Positions 1 to 11,294 of a stretch of 64,000 nucleotides of DNA are shown piece by piece (position 1 is the stretch's first letter; every line of letters starts with the position of its first letter). Source of the stretch: Pyronema omphalodes (Eukaryota; Ascomycota; Pezizomycetes; Pezizales; Pyronemataceae); assembly GCA_024516155.1 (NCBI GenBank), contig JAJJXM010000033.1, positions 310,001 through 374,000 on the forward strand. The letters run 5' to 3'. Both the position numbers and the translations under genes were made by a program. The notes beneath the pieces were generated by a model that was not told the origin of the DNA, did not search any database, and saw only the letters and a program-made list of their open reading frames with translations.

Positions 1-848
1 GTCAACGACTTAACCACCGTCACTCTCTCCCCCGCCTTCAATCCCCTAACAGCATCATCCGCACCCTCCCTCGGCTCAGCCCCAAACACCACCGTCCCCG
101 TTCCCTGTGCAGCCACAGCCGTACCAGCCAACAACCCACCCCCACCACACGGGGTAACAATAACATCCAACCGCTCACCCTCCATTTCCCTTACCTGGTC
201 CATAAACTCCAACGCCGCAGTTCCCTGGCCGATAATGATATCATTATGATCATAAGGCGGGACCAACACAGCACCGGTACGTTCCTGGACGAGAGCCACA
301 GCGGCTTCACGCTCCGGGGCTGTGGAACCGGAGAAGGTTACGGTTGCGCCGTAGCCTTGGGTCGCGGCGATTTTGCTGGGGGTCGAGATTGTCGGCATTA
401 CTACGTAGGCTGGGATTGGGAAACCTTTTTTTTGGGAGAGGGATTGGGCGGCGAGGGCAAGCGCTTGGGCGTGGTTACCTGGAGGGAGGGTGTTATGTCA
501 GTGGTTTTATCTTTTTTATCTTTTTATTTTTTATTTCTTGATAGACTGTTTTTGTTGTTGTTGTCATGATTGGATGGTAGGGCTGGGAGATATACCGGAG
601 CTGTGGGTGACGACTCCGCGTTTAAGCTCTTCGTCGGTTAATCTAGCTAAGGCGTGAGTGGCACCGCGGATCTTGAAGGCGCCGATTTTTTGGAGGTTCT
701 CGCATTTTAGGAAGAGTTTTATGTTGGAGGAGGAAAGAGTTGAGAGGGTGGTGGAGGTTAAGACTGGGGTGAGGTGGATGGAGGGTTTGATGAGTTCGTG
801 GGCGGCGAGCACGGAGGCGCGGGTTAGAGGTTGGGGAGTGGAAGACAT
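1..848 (-). CDS. Threonine dehydratase / serine racemase-type PLP enzyme, C-terminus beyond the window
   Basis: Fold-type II pyridoxal-phosphate enzyme of the serine racemase / threonine ammonia-lyase family, expected to dehydrate L-Thr/L-Ser to a 2-oxo acid or to racemise serine. Two exons are visible: 596-848 and 1-478, joined across an intron at 479-595 (117 nt, donor GTATAT, acceptor CCAG). The join restores the phosphate-loop motif HSSGNHAQALA. Exon 1 carries GAFKIRGA, whose Lys (about residue 59) should form the Schiff base with PLP. The glycine-rich cofactor motif GGGGLLAG follows in exon 2. The start at 848 is the ATG of MSSTPQPL; an upstream in-frame extension is possible but looks non-conserved. 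About 243 residues lie in the window, so roughly the last quarter of a typical 320-340 residue protein is missing off the left edge. Whether it is mainly a racemase or a dehydratase cannot be told from sequence alone. Confidence 0.88.
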
Positions 849-1234
849 GATGGGTAGCTGAAGGGGAGAAGAGAAGATAGGCAAGCGGACAGAGGGGATT
901 TTGAGGTCGAGGTTGAGGTTGAGGTTTAATTGATCATGAATTCGACGATGGAGTTTTGCCCCGCAAACGATATGCGGGGCCGGTGGGGGCGGGGTTTCGG
1001 ATGCGCCGATTAGAAGATTAGAAGAGCTTCTGGAAGGTCGGGGATCGGCTGGAGTGGGCCCTTGCCGGATTATGACAAAATAATTCTTAGAAAGAAGACA
1101 AAATTTTAAAATCATGAATGGGATGTTGTTTAGTACACAAGAGAGATGAGTATTTTGATATCGTACAAACAGAAAGGAAATTTATACCAGCTCTAATAAT
1201 ACCCTAGAAATACATGAGAAGAAAAAACAAACCC
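849..1234. other. Intergenic, between two minus-strand genes
   Basis: This holds the 5' flank of the PLP enzyme and the 3' flank of coq7, which are arranged head to tail. The part near 1075-1200 is AT-rich. I see no further gene or repeat in it. Confidence 0.5.
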
Positions 1235-1971
1235 TTATACTCGCTCGCTCACAAAGATGGCGGCCTTGCATCCTCCGCGGATGAGGTTATGGAGAAGCTC
1301 ATATCCTTCGGCCTTCTGAGCATCGTGCTCAACGGCGGTGTCCAAGTGCTCCAATTCATCGTCTCTGAATTGCCGGATTGTATCTACGAGCTCCTTAATC
1401 TCACCGTTCTTCAACAAGTCGGGGTCATCCTTGACCATATCCAAAAGCACGCGCAATTGGTTATTGTAGTGGCCTCCGATTTCAGTTTCGACTGCTTCGG
1501 TACACGCCATAGCCGCCTTGGGACCCAACAGAGCGGTTCCGACACCGAGCGCATAGCCGGCGATGTTCCAAAGCGGCCGCATAGCTGTAGGACGTACACG
1601 GTGTTTTGCGATAAGCTCGTCGAACTTTTTGAGGTGGTGCACTTCTTGATCCCACATGTGGCGAATCAATGGCTTAAGCTTCGCATCACGTTTAAACACG
1701 GCGTATTGGCCTTCATAGATCAGGTTTGCGCCGAGCTCGCCGGCTTGGTTCACTCGGAGCTGTAGCCGGGGGTTAGAGCTTTTGTGAGATACTGTTGGTC
1801 GCGAGGAGTCGCAGAGCTTACGGCGGCTTCGAGAAAGTCGAGCTCCTTCTGGGTCAGAGGTCGTGGTGGACTGCTTGCAGGAGTACTGTTGGATGCGGAG
1901 GCAGCAGTAGACGAGTAACGGACGACGGGGGTTATTATTCGTCGATATGGGATGGTGATCCGAGGCGGCAT
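1235..1971 (-). CDS. coq7: 5-demethoxyubiquinone hydroxylase Coq7, mitochondrial
   Basis: Di-iron monooxygenase that hydroxylates demethoxyubiquinone late in coenzyme Q synthesis, on the matrix side of the inner mitochondrial membrane. Exons 1822-1971 and 1235-1759 are joined over a 62-nt intron (1760-1821, GTAAGC donor, CTAAC branch, CTACAG acceptor). Splicing turns a frame break into the conserved block LEAALRVNQAGELGA, close to the family's LRVDHAGExGA. The product is 224 aa, about full length. Likely iron ligands are Glu58, the E89-V-H-H92 pair, a Glu in ETEIGGHYN and the ExxH of DDELEHLD. The N-terminus is basic and Ser-rich, as in a mitochondrial presequence. The start chosen is the ATG at 1971; the open frame further upstream has no ATG. 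It shares a divergent upstream region with rtf1. Confidence 0.96.
1760..1821 (-). other. coq7 intron
   Basis: 62-nt phase-0 intron with GTAAGC donor, CTCTAAC branch sequence and CTACAG acceptor. Leaving it in produces a stop at PGYSSE. Confidence 0.9.
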
Positions 1972-2464
1972 GGTTGGTGTGATGAGAGAAGATAATAAAT
2001 TTTGGATGAGATGCACTAAGCAGAGAACAGCCGCGAGGGAGCTTCCTTTCGAGGTAATGGATGTGTTAGTGATACAAAATACGTAGGCTGCGTAGTTATG
2101 ATCACATCTGCGTCACTACGCGCCGCAGCGCTATGATTGGCCGATCATCTGCCACAGCCTGGCTTGTGAAGCAGACAAAAGTCACGACTGAAGGCCTCCC
2201 TTTCTCCTTCAGCACCACCCAACAGACACCGACACGACCCTTAACGGATCCACGAGCCACGAAAGTGTTAAGAAACTGCGAACCCTTCTCCACGGCCACC
2301 CACCGACTATATAATCAGCCAACACCCACTTTCTTACCAACCTTCTCCATCTTCCTTACCGTCCACCTGCCCCTTTACCACACAACCACCACAGTCGCGT
2401 CCGCTGCTGTTTTCACTGCTACAGTCCCCAGCAAACGAACTCCCGAAATTACTCAGCAACCACA
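1972..2464. promoter_or_regulatory. Divergent promoter region of coq7 and rtf1
   Basis: 493 bp between the two start codons. An ATTGG (CCAAT-box) motif lies near 2135, a TATATAA-like element near 2308 and a pyrimidine-rich stretch from about 2330 to 2460, just before the rtf1 ATG. The CT-rich leader is usual for fungal 5' untranslated regions. The element calls rest on motif likeness only. Confidence 0.5.
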
Positions 2465-4306
2465 ATGAATTTGGACGACGAGCTCCTCGCTTTAGCCGGT
2501 GACGACTCTGATGCCGAAAGTGTTCAGTCTGATGCCTCCGCCGCGCCACCGCGACGATCACCAGCAATTTCGTCGCCTAAGAAGCGCTCTCGTGCTCCGG
2601 CATCCGTAAAGCGGTCACGGAAGAAGGCACGTCGCAGTGGATCCGATGACGACGACAGCGACGACGGAGATGTCAAGAGCGAGCTGTATGTTTCCACACA
2701 ATTCCATGGCATTCCACGTGTCGTGTGGCAATTGTGACGTGGCTAACCTCATCGTTCGTTTAGAAGCGATGATGCCCTCTCGGACGCTGACTCTGGAGCC
2801 GAGTCACACCACGCCGCACAGGAACTTAGCTCAGCATCAGACGACGAAGATAATGAACCTTCAAAACCATTATACCCTCTGGAGGGAAAATACAAGGATG
2901 CCGCCGATAAGGCGAAGCTACTGGCAATGACTGAGATTGACCGTGAGGCCGTCTTGGAGGAGCGTATGGCGCAGATCGAACGCGAGCAGCAAGACCGACA
3001 CCTTCGAAATCTACTCAAGTCACGCACCGCCGCCGACAACAAGGCCGCCGCTGCCGCTTCTACAAGAAAGTCACTACGTACCAAGAGTGCTCCCAAGGTT
3101 ACCGCGGAAATAAGCAAACGCGGTAAGCTAGATGAGCTCCGACGAAATCGCGAAGAGCGTAAAGCTACAGGACGACGAAGCAGCTTTGGAGACGAAGATG
3201 CCAGCCGGAAACTCATGTCGGACGGCGAAGATGATGGAGACTACCATGATTCCCACTACATTAAGGATGAGCGGCCAATCAACCTAGATGACATCAACTC
3301 TTGCAGGATCGGTCGGACAGCTCTGGCCAAGCTCTGTGACTACCCGGGTTTTGAGGATGCGGTTCAGGACATCTTCGTCCGTCTCTCTATGTTTGACAAG
3401 GAGACCAACCGCAACGTCTACCGCATGACGCAGATTAAAGGTTTGTTTGAATTCCGGAAAAGCTCTTGCATTTTACATATTTTGCATATGGCTAACCTCC
3501 TCCTAGGCTTCAAAACTGGCCGTACCTACAGCATGCTTGACGGAGCCCGCCGTACTGACAAGCACCTTATCCTGGTGATCGGCAAGTCAGAGCGTGAATT
3601 CCCCATGGACCTGATGTCCGACAGTCGCTTCACAGATTCCGAATTCAACCGTTGGAAGCTCACCCTAGAAGCCGAAAAAATTTCCCTCCCTTCTGTCTCA
3701 CACCTTCGAAACAAAGCAAAGGCACTAAACGAGCTAGCAACTCGACCTCTCACCACTGAAGAAGTCTCCGCTATGATTGCCAAGCGGAATAGCGGCAAAG
3801 CAGATTACCTCAAGGCCATTGGATTGCGAAGAAAACTACAAGAAAGGCGAGAGGAAGCTATTGCCGCAAAAGATGATGATGCCGTGTTGCAAATTGATAA
3901 AGAGCTTCAAGAGCTTGAAGATCAACAATCTGGTCCTGCGCGTGTAGAAACACAGATGCAGCGTATGGCGCGTATCAATGCCGAGAACCGCAAAAGGAAC
4001 ATGGCTGAGATCAGGAAAGCTGAAATTGCAGAGAAAAGAGCACATCGTGAGGCACTGGAGAAGGCAGGTGCTGGGGGTTCCACCTTTGCAAATCCCTTTA
4101 TGCGTGTTAAAACTACCGTCAAGTTTAAACACGATATGGAAAATAAAAAGGACGTTGCTGTGGGAAATAGTCCGCCGGTGAAGGAGAAGGAGGGAACTGG
4201 AGTGGGTGTTCTCGCTAGTCAGGTTCCGATTATGAAGGGACGGAAAGTTGTCGGGGTTGACGATGTCATCGCAAGCATGGATTTGGGCATTGAGATTGAT
4301 ATTTAA
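2465..4306 (+). CDS. rtf1: RNA polymerase-associated protein Rtf1 (Paf1 complex, Plus3 domain)
   Basis: Nuclear elongation factor subunit. The Plus3 domain binds phosphorylated Spt5, and the family promotes H2B ubiquitylation through Bre1/Rad6. Three exons: 2465-2685, 2764-3440, 3507-4306, giving 565 aa. Intron 1 (2686-2763, GTATGT...TTTAG) joins KSEL to SDDAL. Intron 2 (3441-3506, GTTTGT...CCTAG) joins the Plus3 strand YRMTQIK to GFKTGRTY. Domains: an acidic, Ser-rich and basic N-terminus with bipartite nuclear-signal-like KKRSR/KRSRKKARR; a charged central part; Plus3 at about residues 245-380 (INLDDINSCRIGR to EFNRW); then a coiled-coil-prone charged C-terminus. Intron 2 is 66 nt and stop-free, so a retained transcript would stay in frame and disrupt Plus3. 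The start is the first ATG after a pyrimidine-rich leader. Confidence 0.95.
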
Positions 4307-5122
4307 GTTCTTAGCACCACACAGGGGGTATATCAGAAGATACAGAAGATACTATGTGAGACATAACGGTGTAAAATAGTTTTTTTTTTTTTTTCTTCAA
4401 AGGAGTCTTGTTTGTGGGATTAGGGGGATACTTTACTTACTTTAGAAGGATGGGATGATGATCATGAGCATTAAACTTGTCAGAGGGTTTAAACGGAGTT
4501 TACACAACAATTAATAATGAAAGATTACTACAAAACAAATGTATAACAAAGCAGTACCACTATATCAGTGACTTGATGAATATTTGATCAATTATGTAAC
4601 ACCTTTCGTGGATGTCTCATTTTATGTATAGTCCTTGGTTGATAATCCTCAAATCTGATTAATAAACTTCGATACTTGATCCTGTCCATTCCACTCTAGT
4701 GTTACATAGAATCCATCGTCCACAAGTCATCTTATGCGATGCGAACCATCTCAATTCCTACATACATGAGCCAACGGGAACCAACGGGAATCAACAGGAA
4801 CCAATCCAACAGAAACCCATAATCCAACAGGAACCAAGCAAACCAAACCAAAACCAAGCAAACCAAAAATCCTCCATACATCCAGTAGCGCCATACAGGT
4901 GTCTAACATTTCATGCGGCGCACCCAGTTTACAGTTTACGGTAACCGAAACGATAAAAAAAACCGGTTCCTATGACACCATACCAGGCCAGGTACATCTC
5001 GTGCCCTCGCGCCGTTTTATTGGTTGGAACGTTGGAACGTTGGAATGGAAGAAGACTAATCGGAGATTTTTTTATTTATTTGTTAGCTTGGAAAGTTTAT
5101 TTTAACCCCCCCTCTTCCCCCT
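4307..5122. other. 3' flank of rtf1 and intergenic DNA
   Basis: A T-tract at about 4380-4394 follows the rtf1 stop and may mark its 3' processing region. At 4770-4870 there are short imperfect repeats of CCAACGGGAA / CCAACAGGAA and CCAAACCAAAACC. No coding sequence is recognised. Confidence 0.4.
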
Positions 5123-5220
5123 CCCCCCCCCCCCCCCCCCCAAACCACCACTAGCTTGGAAAATGGGGAAAATGGGGAAAATGGGGAAAATGGGGAAAAT
5201 GGGGAAAATGGGGAAAATGG
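5123..5220. repeat. C19 tract followed by a 9-bp G-run minisatellite
   Basis: Nineteen consecutive C residues lie at 5123-5141. After a 16-nt spacer, the 9-bp unit AAAATGGGG repeats about six to seven times at 5158-5220. The six GGGG runs at constant 9-nt spacing fit a G-quadruplex on the plus strand, and the C tract is G-rich on the other strand. An in-frame GKM repeat results but there is no sign it is translated. Confidence 0.9.
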
Positions 5221-6599
5221 TGCGTCATATGGACATATATGGATATATTATGTACTTAGCGAATGTCTATGGTGTGCATAATTTTTATTTTTTATTTTAT
5301 TTTATGTGGCCAACGAAGTTTTCCGCGTTAAATGGTTGTTGGAATAATTAGTACATGTATATAGTTTAACTATAGACTAATAAGTGGGTACACCGGCACA
5401 GTATTGTATTCCGATACTCATCAGCTAGTTTTTCTCCGTAGTGTAGCGAGGGCCAATGGCGAGCCTAGGGGATGGCAGAGTTCGGCACGGTTAGATATGT
5501 GCGGAGAAATATGGTCCATGGGTAATTATAAGGTTGTTTCAAGTAGCGATATTTTCATTGGAAGAGAATAAGGCTGGATCGGGAGATAACATTATAGTTG
5601 AGGAGAAAGGGTGTCACAAGGGTAATGTGATGAGTTTTGTGTTAAGTCTCAAAGAGACGGAGAAGAAGATAAAAGAAAAACAGATAAGAGCAGAGATCTG
5701 ATGAAAATTTTTGGATTTTTTGTGAGATGTTTGGGGGTTATTCTAAATTTGTCTAGGAGGGTATGGTAGGACCATAAGAGCGTACCCTTATACAGGCGAT
5801 ATCATTACAGAGATGGAAGCTGGGCACGAGTGATTACTTGAGACGCAGAGCTCTGAGAGGGGGGAGGGGCGGAGTGTACGCTCCTCGACCTCTAAGCCCT
5901 GCTTAAAGCCAAAAGTGCATATTCAGCCGGGTATTTGTAAAAGGCAACCATAAAAAGCTTTGGTATTTCCTTAAGGATATTCTCCTATAGAGAAACTCCT
6001 CATTTCCTGTACCAAAACCGTTGGGACCAAGGCTATTATACCTCACTATGTACAGAGTATATCCTTATAGCCTGTACCATTATAGATAGGTTTATCTGTA
6101 ATGTAGTTTCTAGTCATTTTTCAGGATATTTAACTATGCTGAGACGTGTAGAAGTGTTGAGTTAGATTGTCTCCATAGACGCCTTTGTGGTTTATATTCA
6201 AAAACACCATTCTTCCATCATCTATCTTAAAGATGTAGTTAATTCCACAAAGCTGTAGAGGAAATACAGTTGAACAGACAGGAATTAGCACCGTTTAGCT
6301 AGCAACTGGTAACATCGGCGATGTCCATCTTCACTGACCATAATAATCAATACCGAATCATCATACTGGGCCCCCGAAACAAATAGTATGGCTCATAATT
6401 CAGGCGATTCGCTTCCGGAGTTCACCGGAGATTTAGAAGTCAAACTCGAGATATGGGATGTTGTAGAGTTTGCAGTCAACATATAGATACCGTGTTGCCA
6501 AAACTGCATTCTGGCTTCTAAGGCCTACACCTCACGAAACGTCGACTTGATTACATAGTAACGATGTTTTTCAAGCTAAAGAACCTTAGTTCTTTTGGG
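5221..6599. other. Gene-free AT-rich intergenic stretch
   Basis: No open frame with coding character, no RNA gene and no clear repeat was found here by eye. Confidence 0.4.
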
Positions 6600-6840
6600 A
6601 TCAGAGCTCACCATGGCCGTCCGGTCCAGTCCCAGTTGTGGACTGGACCAAACCAAAATTTGCGGTCAGATCTTGTAGTAGGACCAGGACTGACAGTCTT
6701 TGATGCATCATAAACCGGACGGACTGCAAGTGGTATAAGTGACCATGACCTGGGTCACGAGCGGTCACTCACAAGCGACCGTTTTTACCATGGCCTAAGA
6801 TATTTTGCTTAGAAAATTCCGATGCATTGCACTAATTAAC
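6600..6840 (+). repeat. Dispersed repeat, copy A (mutated)
   Basis: It matches, in the opposite orientation, the segment at 22195-22437. Anchors shared in order are CAGAGCTC(A/C)CCATGG, a block near TTGTAGTA(A)GG, GATATTTTGCT(T/C)AGAAAAT and CACTAA/CACTGG at the end. Many differences are C/T or G/A transitions, as expected if repeat-induced point mutation or methylated-C decay acted on a transposon relic. No coding capacity remains. Confidence 0.65.
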
Positions 6841-6977
6841 GTCAGATATATGCGTTTCAAATGTACAGAGAACTACATAGAAGGAATATTTATACTGGAA
6901 CTGTACTTTGCTAAGTAACACCAGTCATATAAATTGTTGTAGGGAGTCAAACTGTTTTAGGGTGGGGAGTGCACCTG

Positions 6978-7056
6978 CGGTCCCGTCTAATATTTTTGTA
7001 TCTTAGACGGGGCCAAAACACATAGTGGCTGTTCTTCTGAGTTGCAGACGGGACCG
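6978..7056. repeat. 11-bp perfect inverted repeat
   Basis: CGGTCCCGTCT at 6978-6988 is the exact reverse complement of AGACGGGACCG at 7046-7056, with a third partial AGACGGGGCC between them. It is a short distance downstream of dispersed-repeat copy A and could be part of the same dead element. Confidence 0.5.
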
Positions 7057-7194
7057 TGGCAAGCTCTGTTTAGAATATTAGCTATCACATACATATCCAG
7101 GACAATGGTACGGATATGGACGTTGTGAATCTATGCCCTGATGAAATTCGCAGTCTTGTTTAAGTAATATGAGCGACATTAATGACTTAAGGCA

Positions 7195-7540
7195 AAAGAG
7201 AGGAAGTGAGAGGAAGAAGAGAACAGGATGAGACAAAAGCTGAAGAGAGAGGCGAAAGGAGAGGTCTGAAAAGAAGGGGAGAAAGTCGAGGGGCGAAGGA
7301 AGAGAGGTGGGGTGAAGAGATATAAAGAGCAGAGAAGAGGAGCGAAGACCAGTGTAATGGAGCAGAGAAGAGAGGAGAAGAGAGGAGAGGAGCAGAGAGG
7401 ATTGAAGTAGAGAGGCGAGGAGAGAAGAGGAGAGTTAAGGAGAGAAGAGGAGAGCAAAGGAGAGCAGAAGAGAGCAGAAGAGAGCAGAAGAGAGCAGAAG
7501 AGAGCAGAAGAGAGAAGAAGAGAGCAGAGGCAGGGTACGA
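7195..7540. repeat. Polypurine GA-rich block with AGAGCAGAAG repeats
   Basis: About 350 bp that is almost entirely A and G on the plus strand. Imperfect GAGAAGAGGAGAG units pass into near-perfect 10-bp AGAGCAGAAG units at about 7457-7530. Long minus-strand open frames here are low-complexity Ser/Leu/Phe strings produced by the composition, not genes. Confidence 0.85.
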
Positions 7541-7924
7541 ATAACGGGGTGAGAGTGTCGAGTTGAGAATGCCGGGTGGGAAAAGAGCAAACAGGGCTCC
7601 AAAATTTAACGACGAGAATGAAAACCAGCAGAAGGAAGAGAGGTGGCAACAGGCCCAAGAAATGAAGTACGCTCTGGGGCGGATCCCAGCGAGACTCTAA
7701 GGTAACAGCTGGAGCCTCGAAATGTAATTAGACTGTGGCATACGTCATAACCTTAAGGTTGGGAACGTTCAAGAAAATCAAATCAAATCAAATCAGGTAT
7801 TAATGACTTACTGAAAACAATGTCGTGGCTTGACTACAAGAGCCGCAAAATGGTGCAGTTTTGGAGAAGAAGATAAGTACCCTAAAAAGTGGGGTAGGGG
7901 AAGGTTGAAAACGTTTTTGCATGC

Positions 7925-8050
7925 AGTATTTCCCGCGATAAGCGCATTAGGCACGATTTTCACGGGTCCTGAACTACAAGCGCTTTGTACTAGCTAGGAT
8001 CGTTCGGCTATGGGGAAAATATTAAAGCTAAAACGAAGCTAGAACGTGCC
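7925..8050 (+). repeat. Dispersed repeat family 2, copy 1
   Basis: It resembles 42404-42525 in the same orientation. Shared blocks: CGATAA(G/C)C(G/A)CAT(T/C)AGGCACG(A/G)TTTT, then CCTG, CTACA..TTTTGT/CTTTGT and AAAGCTAAA. Substitutions are again mostly transitions. It is probably a fragment of an old transposon; I cannot assign a class. Confidence 0.5.
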
Positions 8051-10923
8051 AAAACACCTGTGTTGAGGGAAATGTCAAGAGCTGGAGAAAGAGTGTGGAT
8101 AAATTAATATAAGATCGATGGAAGAATATAGTGGAATATGTGCCTCAACATGGTTAGTTATGAGGTACGCCCGCTCCGTCACAAAAAGCGAAACCGAGAA
8201 ACTTTGAAATTCCAATATTCGCAATATCGATGAATTGAGCAGAATATGGACTATGGTACTTTTGAAGGACAAAATGTGGTATACTACAGTTCAAGCACAG
8301 GATATAGGATCTAGAACATGAAAGTTGGACCAGAGATATTTTAGCAGAATACGTACTTAATCCATAAGTTCGAGTGCGTCATGAAGGATCACTATCTACA
8401 GGACCAGTTTTCCGGTCTCGATGCCGTATCCCAAATATTGGTAACGCCACTGGGCCTTCTATTAATACCATATTAACAACTGTAGCGTGTCTCGATTTAT
8501 GTAATACACGGCTCGAAGTTACTTCCACACAGGAGTAGGGGCCCTGAGCTCAACAATGAAGTGATTTTTCTTCCCTCACATTTGGGCTTTTTATTTTATT
8601 TTCTTTTTCTTTCTTTTTCAACACAAGTACATGCTTGGGGGTTGAAAATTTTCTAGGAATTAGGTAAAGCGTTCTAAGATGGTTTTTGTTGGTGTGGGAG
8701 TTTAGGGGTTGAAGACTGGGGTAGCTGGGGAAGGGGGAATCAGAAGGGCGCAAGATTTATCGAACACGTCGATATGCATTGAAGGATATAGTACTTCGGT
8801 GTCTAGAAGCGCAGGATTTGGAGTAACTTTACGCTATTGAATTCTAATTAGTTCGCGTAGCACTATAATCCGGGTCAACGCGGCTATGAGTTGTTTATGT
8901 GCCAGTCGAAGAGTCTAGAACCAGGGTGCTTGAAAGGTGAATGCATCAGTGAGTGCAAGATTGGTGGATCTGCATCAGTGTTGCAACTTTTTATGCTCCA
9001 ATGTGACGAATTGATAAGTTTCGAAGAATCCTGACTAGACTTATGGCACTACATGCACTCAATTCCCGCATCCATCAATGTGAAAAGTTAAAACCCCTGT
9101 ATTCGCCTTGATTTTACAAGGATCTGGTTCATCAATAATATTGCCCTTACCTAGCCGAGCCAGGAGTTTCTTATGCCGCAAAAGATCCCGCCATCACGGA
9201 GTCGCACTCACCTACACTATATGCGGCACTTTAGGCCCTTCTCGTCAGGATCGCCGATTGTACGCAATTTGCACCACACATTGTTTCTGATTGCACTATA
9301 GAACATTGAAGGAGAATAGGCGAAAGTTTGAGGCTTGTTCTTCCTTGTTCTTCCGGAAGCAAATGGACGACTTCCGATTGCTCTATAGAAACGGACAAGA
9401 GAGCCTATTTCACCATGAAAAAATATTTTCTATAGAACGTGGATACAGCCCTCAAATAGACAAGTGGATAGGTACCTACCTCTCTATTCGGATTTTCTAT
9501 TGCTATGGTATAGGCAAAACTTGGGTTGTTCTATCCACCCCGAATAGAGCGATGAGAAGTCCTCCAGTGAACTAAGGAAACTTTCTTAAGGCCACTTTAT
9601 TTGTTGCATGTTGATCGAGGACAAACTCAATGTAAGATCTTCTCAAGCCATCGATAAAACTTGCCCATCTTTGGGCAGCATTTTCAAACCTTTTACGAGG
9701 CTTTGACAATTTCGTTCACTTTGGGGTATTACACTCCAGGGTCCGACAGTATTCCCTGGCCGCACATCATGCCTATTAATCGATCATAAGATTCACAACT
9801 CCTACAACCGATTAAGCTAACACTTTAAGCGATATAAAAAGGTAAAAACTTTTACCTTTCGTATGTACATCGATCAAACTCTGAAATCAACCGCAAGAAA
9901 CACGATTTGCACCCTTCGTTATGTGATTATTCACTTTGGGCTATGCTAGGGCAAAACGTTTTGTGCTGACAGTAATCGTAGAAAAAAAATAACTGGGAGC
10001 GAATCCGGACTTTTTTCTGTGTATCCTGTCGAAGTTCCGAGTTGGCAACAGGTTGTGTGATGTGATATGTATACCGACATATGCGTCTTCAAGCACCTAG
10101 GAGGCGGGGGGCCGGTCAGGTGATCGAAGTTTGGAGACGACAATTATGCCGCCTGGTGTGATTTACTTACATATGCATCTCATCACCTAACAGAGTTTTG
10201 AGCACGGAGCACTGGTAAAACTATCAAGGCTTCCCCGGGATTTCAATTGGTTTTGGGAACTGAATTTCTCCCGGTCTAGAGTAACCTGAGGTGCAGAAGT
10301 TGTTATACAGCAACATATACAGTCGACTGTATCACTATCATAACCATGGCTGTGGGTCATTTCACGCGTGGGAATGTCATGAGTTCACCAAGAGCTCCTT
10401 AATTCATCAAGTCCCAGCGCCATGGGTCTTCGCAAAACCCCACTCCTTGGGTGTCTGGGGTACTGGTTATCTGCCATTAGGCGAGACATGCACATTGCAC
10501 ATCCACCAATGGCGTACAAACAGGGTGTGTTAGTGCAAAATTACCTTCTTCTAGATCGCATTTGGGAAAGTGTTGTATGCCACTCCACACAGCCTTTAGG
10601 GCGGTGTAGAGTCAGCCTCGGTGCATTTACCACTTAGTTTAGAGAAAGCCCCGAGATACCACAAAAGTAGAGGTAGTGTGCTTTACGTTCACTTTGACGG
10701 ATCTTGAGGCCGAGGATTTGCTTTTGGAAATTGTGTCTTGGAAATGAGAAATGCTTCACAGCTAAGGTGATGGCTGATTTGGGGCTCCTTTGTGAGGGAT
10801 TTAAAGGGTCCTACTCCCACGATGGAATAATTAACAACCTCAAGATCCACACAGAGAAAATAAAGCGAACAATACCACCAGACTAAACACACCATCACCA
10901 TCCACACAATCTCATTCGAAATT
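8051..10923. other. Gene-free stretch with one inverted repeat
   Basis: No gene recognised. A perfect 10-bp inverted repeat, CTCTATTCGG (9482-9491) and CCGAATAGAG (9540-9549), encloses a 48-nt loop. Several CTATAGAA motifs lie at 9295-9440. Short open frames here show no family features. Confidence 0.4.
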
Positions 10924-11294
10924 ATGTTGACACCCTCAGACTCAAATCCCATGCCTACTAATATTAAACCTTCAACACAAAAACCAGTAAGTCAACCTAC
11001 ACCATCTTTCTACACACTTCTTGTCTTCTTTTGTTTTACTGCAGTAACTAATTGAAACAGTTACAGCCTGTGGAACCTGTTCCGTTTAGCGAGTTGGAGC
11101 TTCGATATCTTGAGCAGACTTCAAGAGAGCTCGAGCGTGGTCTAGCATTTCGATGCAACATCGACACCAGATCTCTTCCGGCAAGGCCTAAGCAGGAAAC
11201 CGCACCAGTCTCGGTTCCCTTAGAGCGATATTTGACAGAAACACAGAAAGAGGAGCATTGGACAACGCCGGTTGCGGGACAAGAAAAAAAGTAA
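10924..11294 (+). CDS. Possible small two-exon protein of unknown function
   Basis: Not recognised. The model has exon 1 at 10924-10986 (21 codons) and exon 2 at 11061-11294, joined over a 74-nt intron (10987-11060) with a consensus GTAAGT donor, a CTAAT-like branch and an AACAG acceptor. The join is phase 0 and gives 98 aa. The product is hydrophilic with a charged Glu/Arg-rich centre (ELELRYLEQTSRELERG), one Cys, and no signal peptide or membrane segment. Its composition looks more protein-like than the other short frames nearby, and it sits alone in an otherwise gene-free tract. It could be a young gene, a fragment of a larger gene, or chance. Confidence 0.4.

Noticed and set aside
246..569. 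107-codon plus-strand frame
   Set aside because: It lies antisense to the PLP-enzyme exon, which has clear family motifs.
1214..1765. 183-codon plus-strand frame
   Set aside because: Antisense shadow of coq7; no independent motif.
7179..7658. 159-codon minus-strand frame
   Set aside because: Ser/Leu/Phe low complexity produced by the polypurine block.
9108..9575. Two adjacent plus-strand frames, considered as transposase remnants
   Set aside because: No transposase or reverse-transcriptase motif could be seen; the region is AT-rich with only a short inverted repeat.
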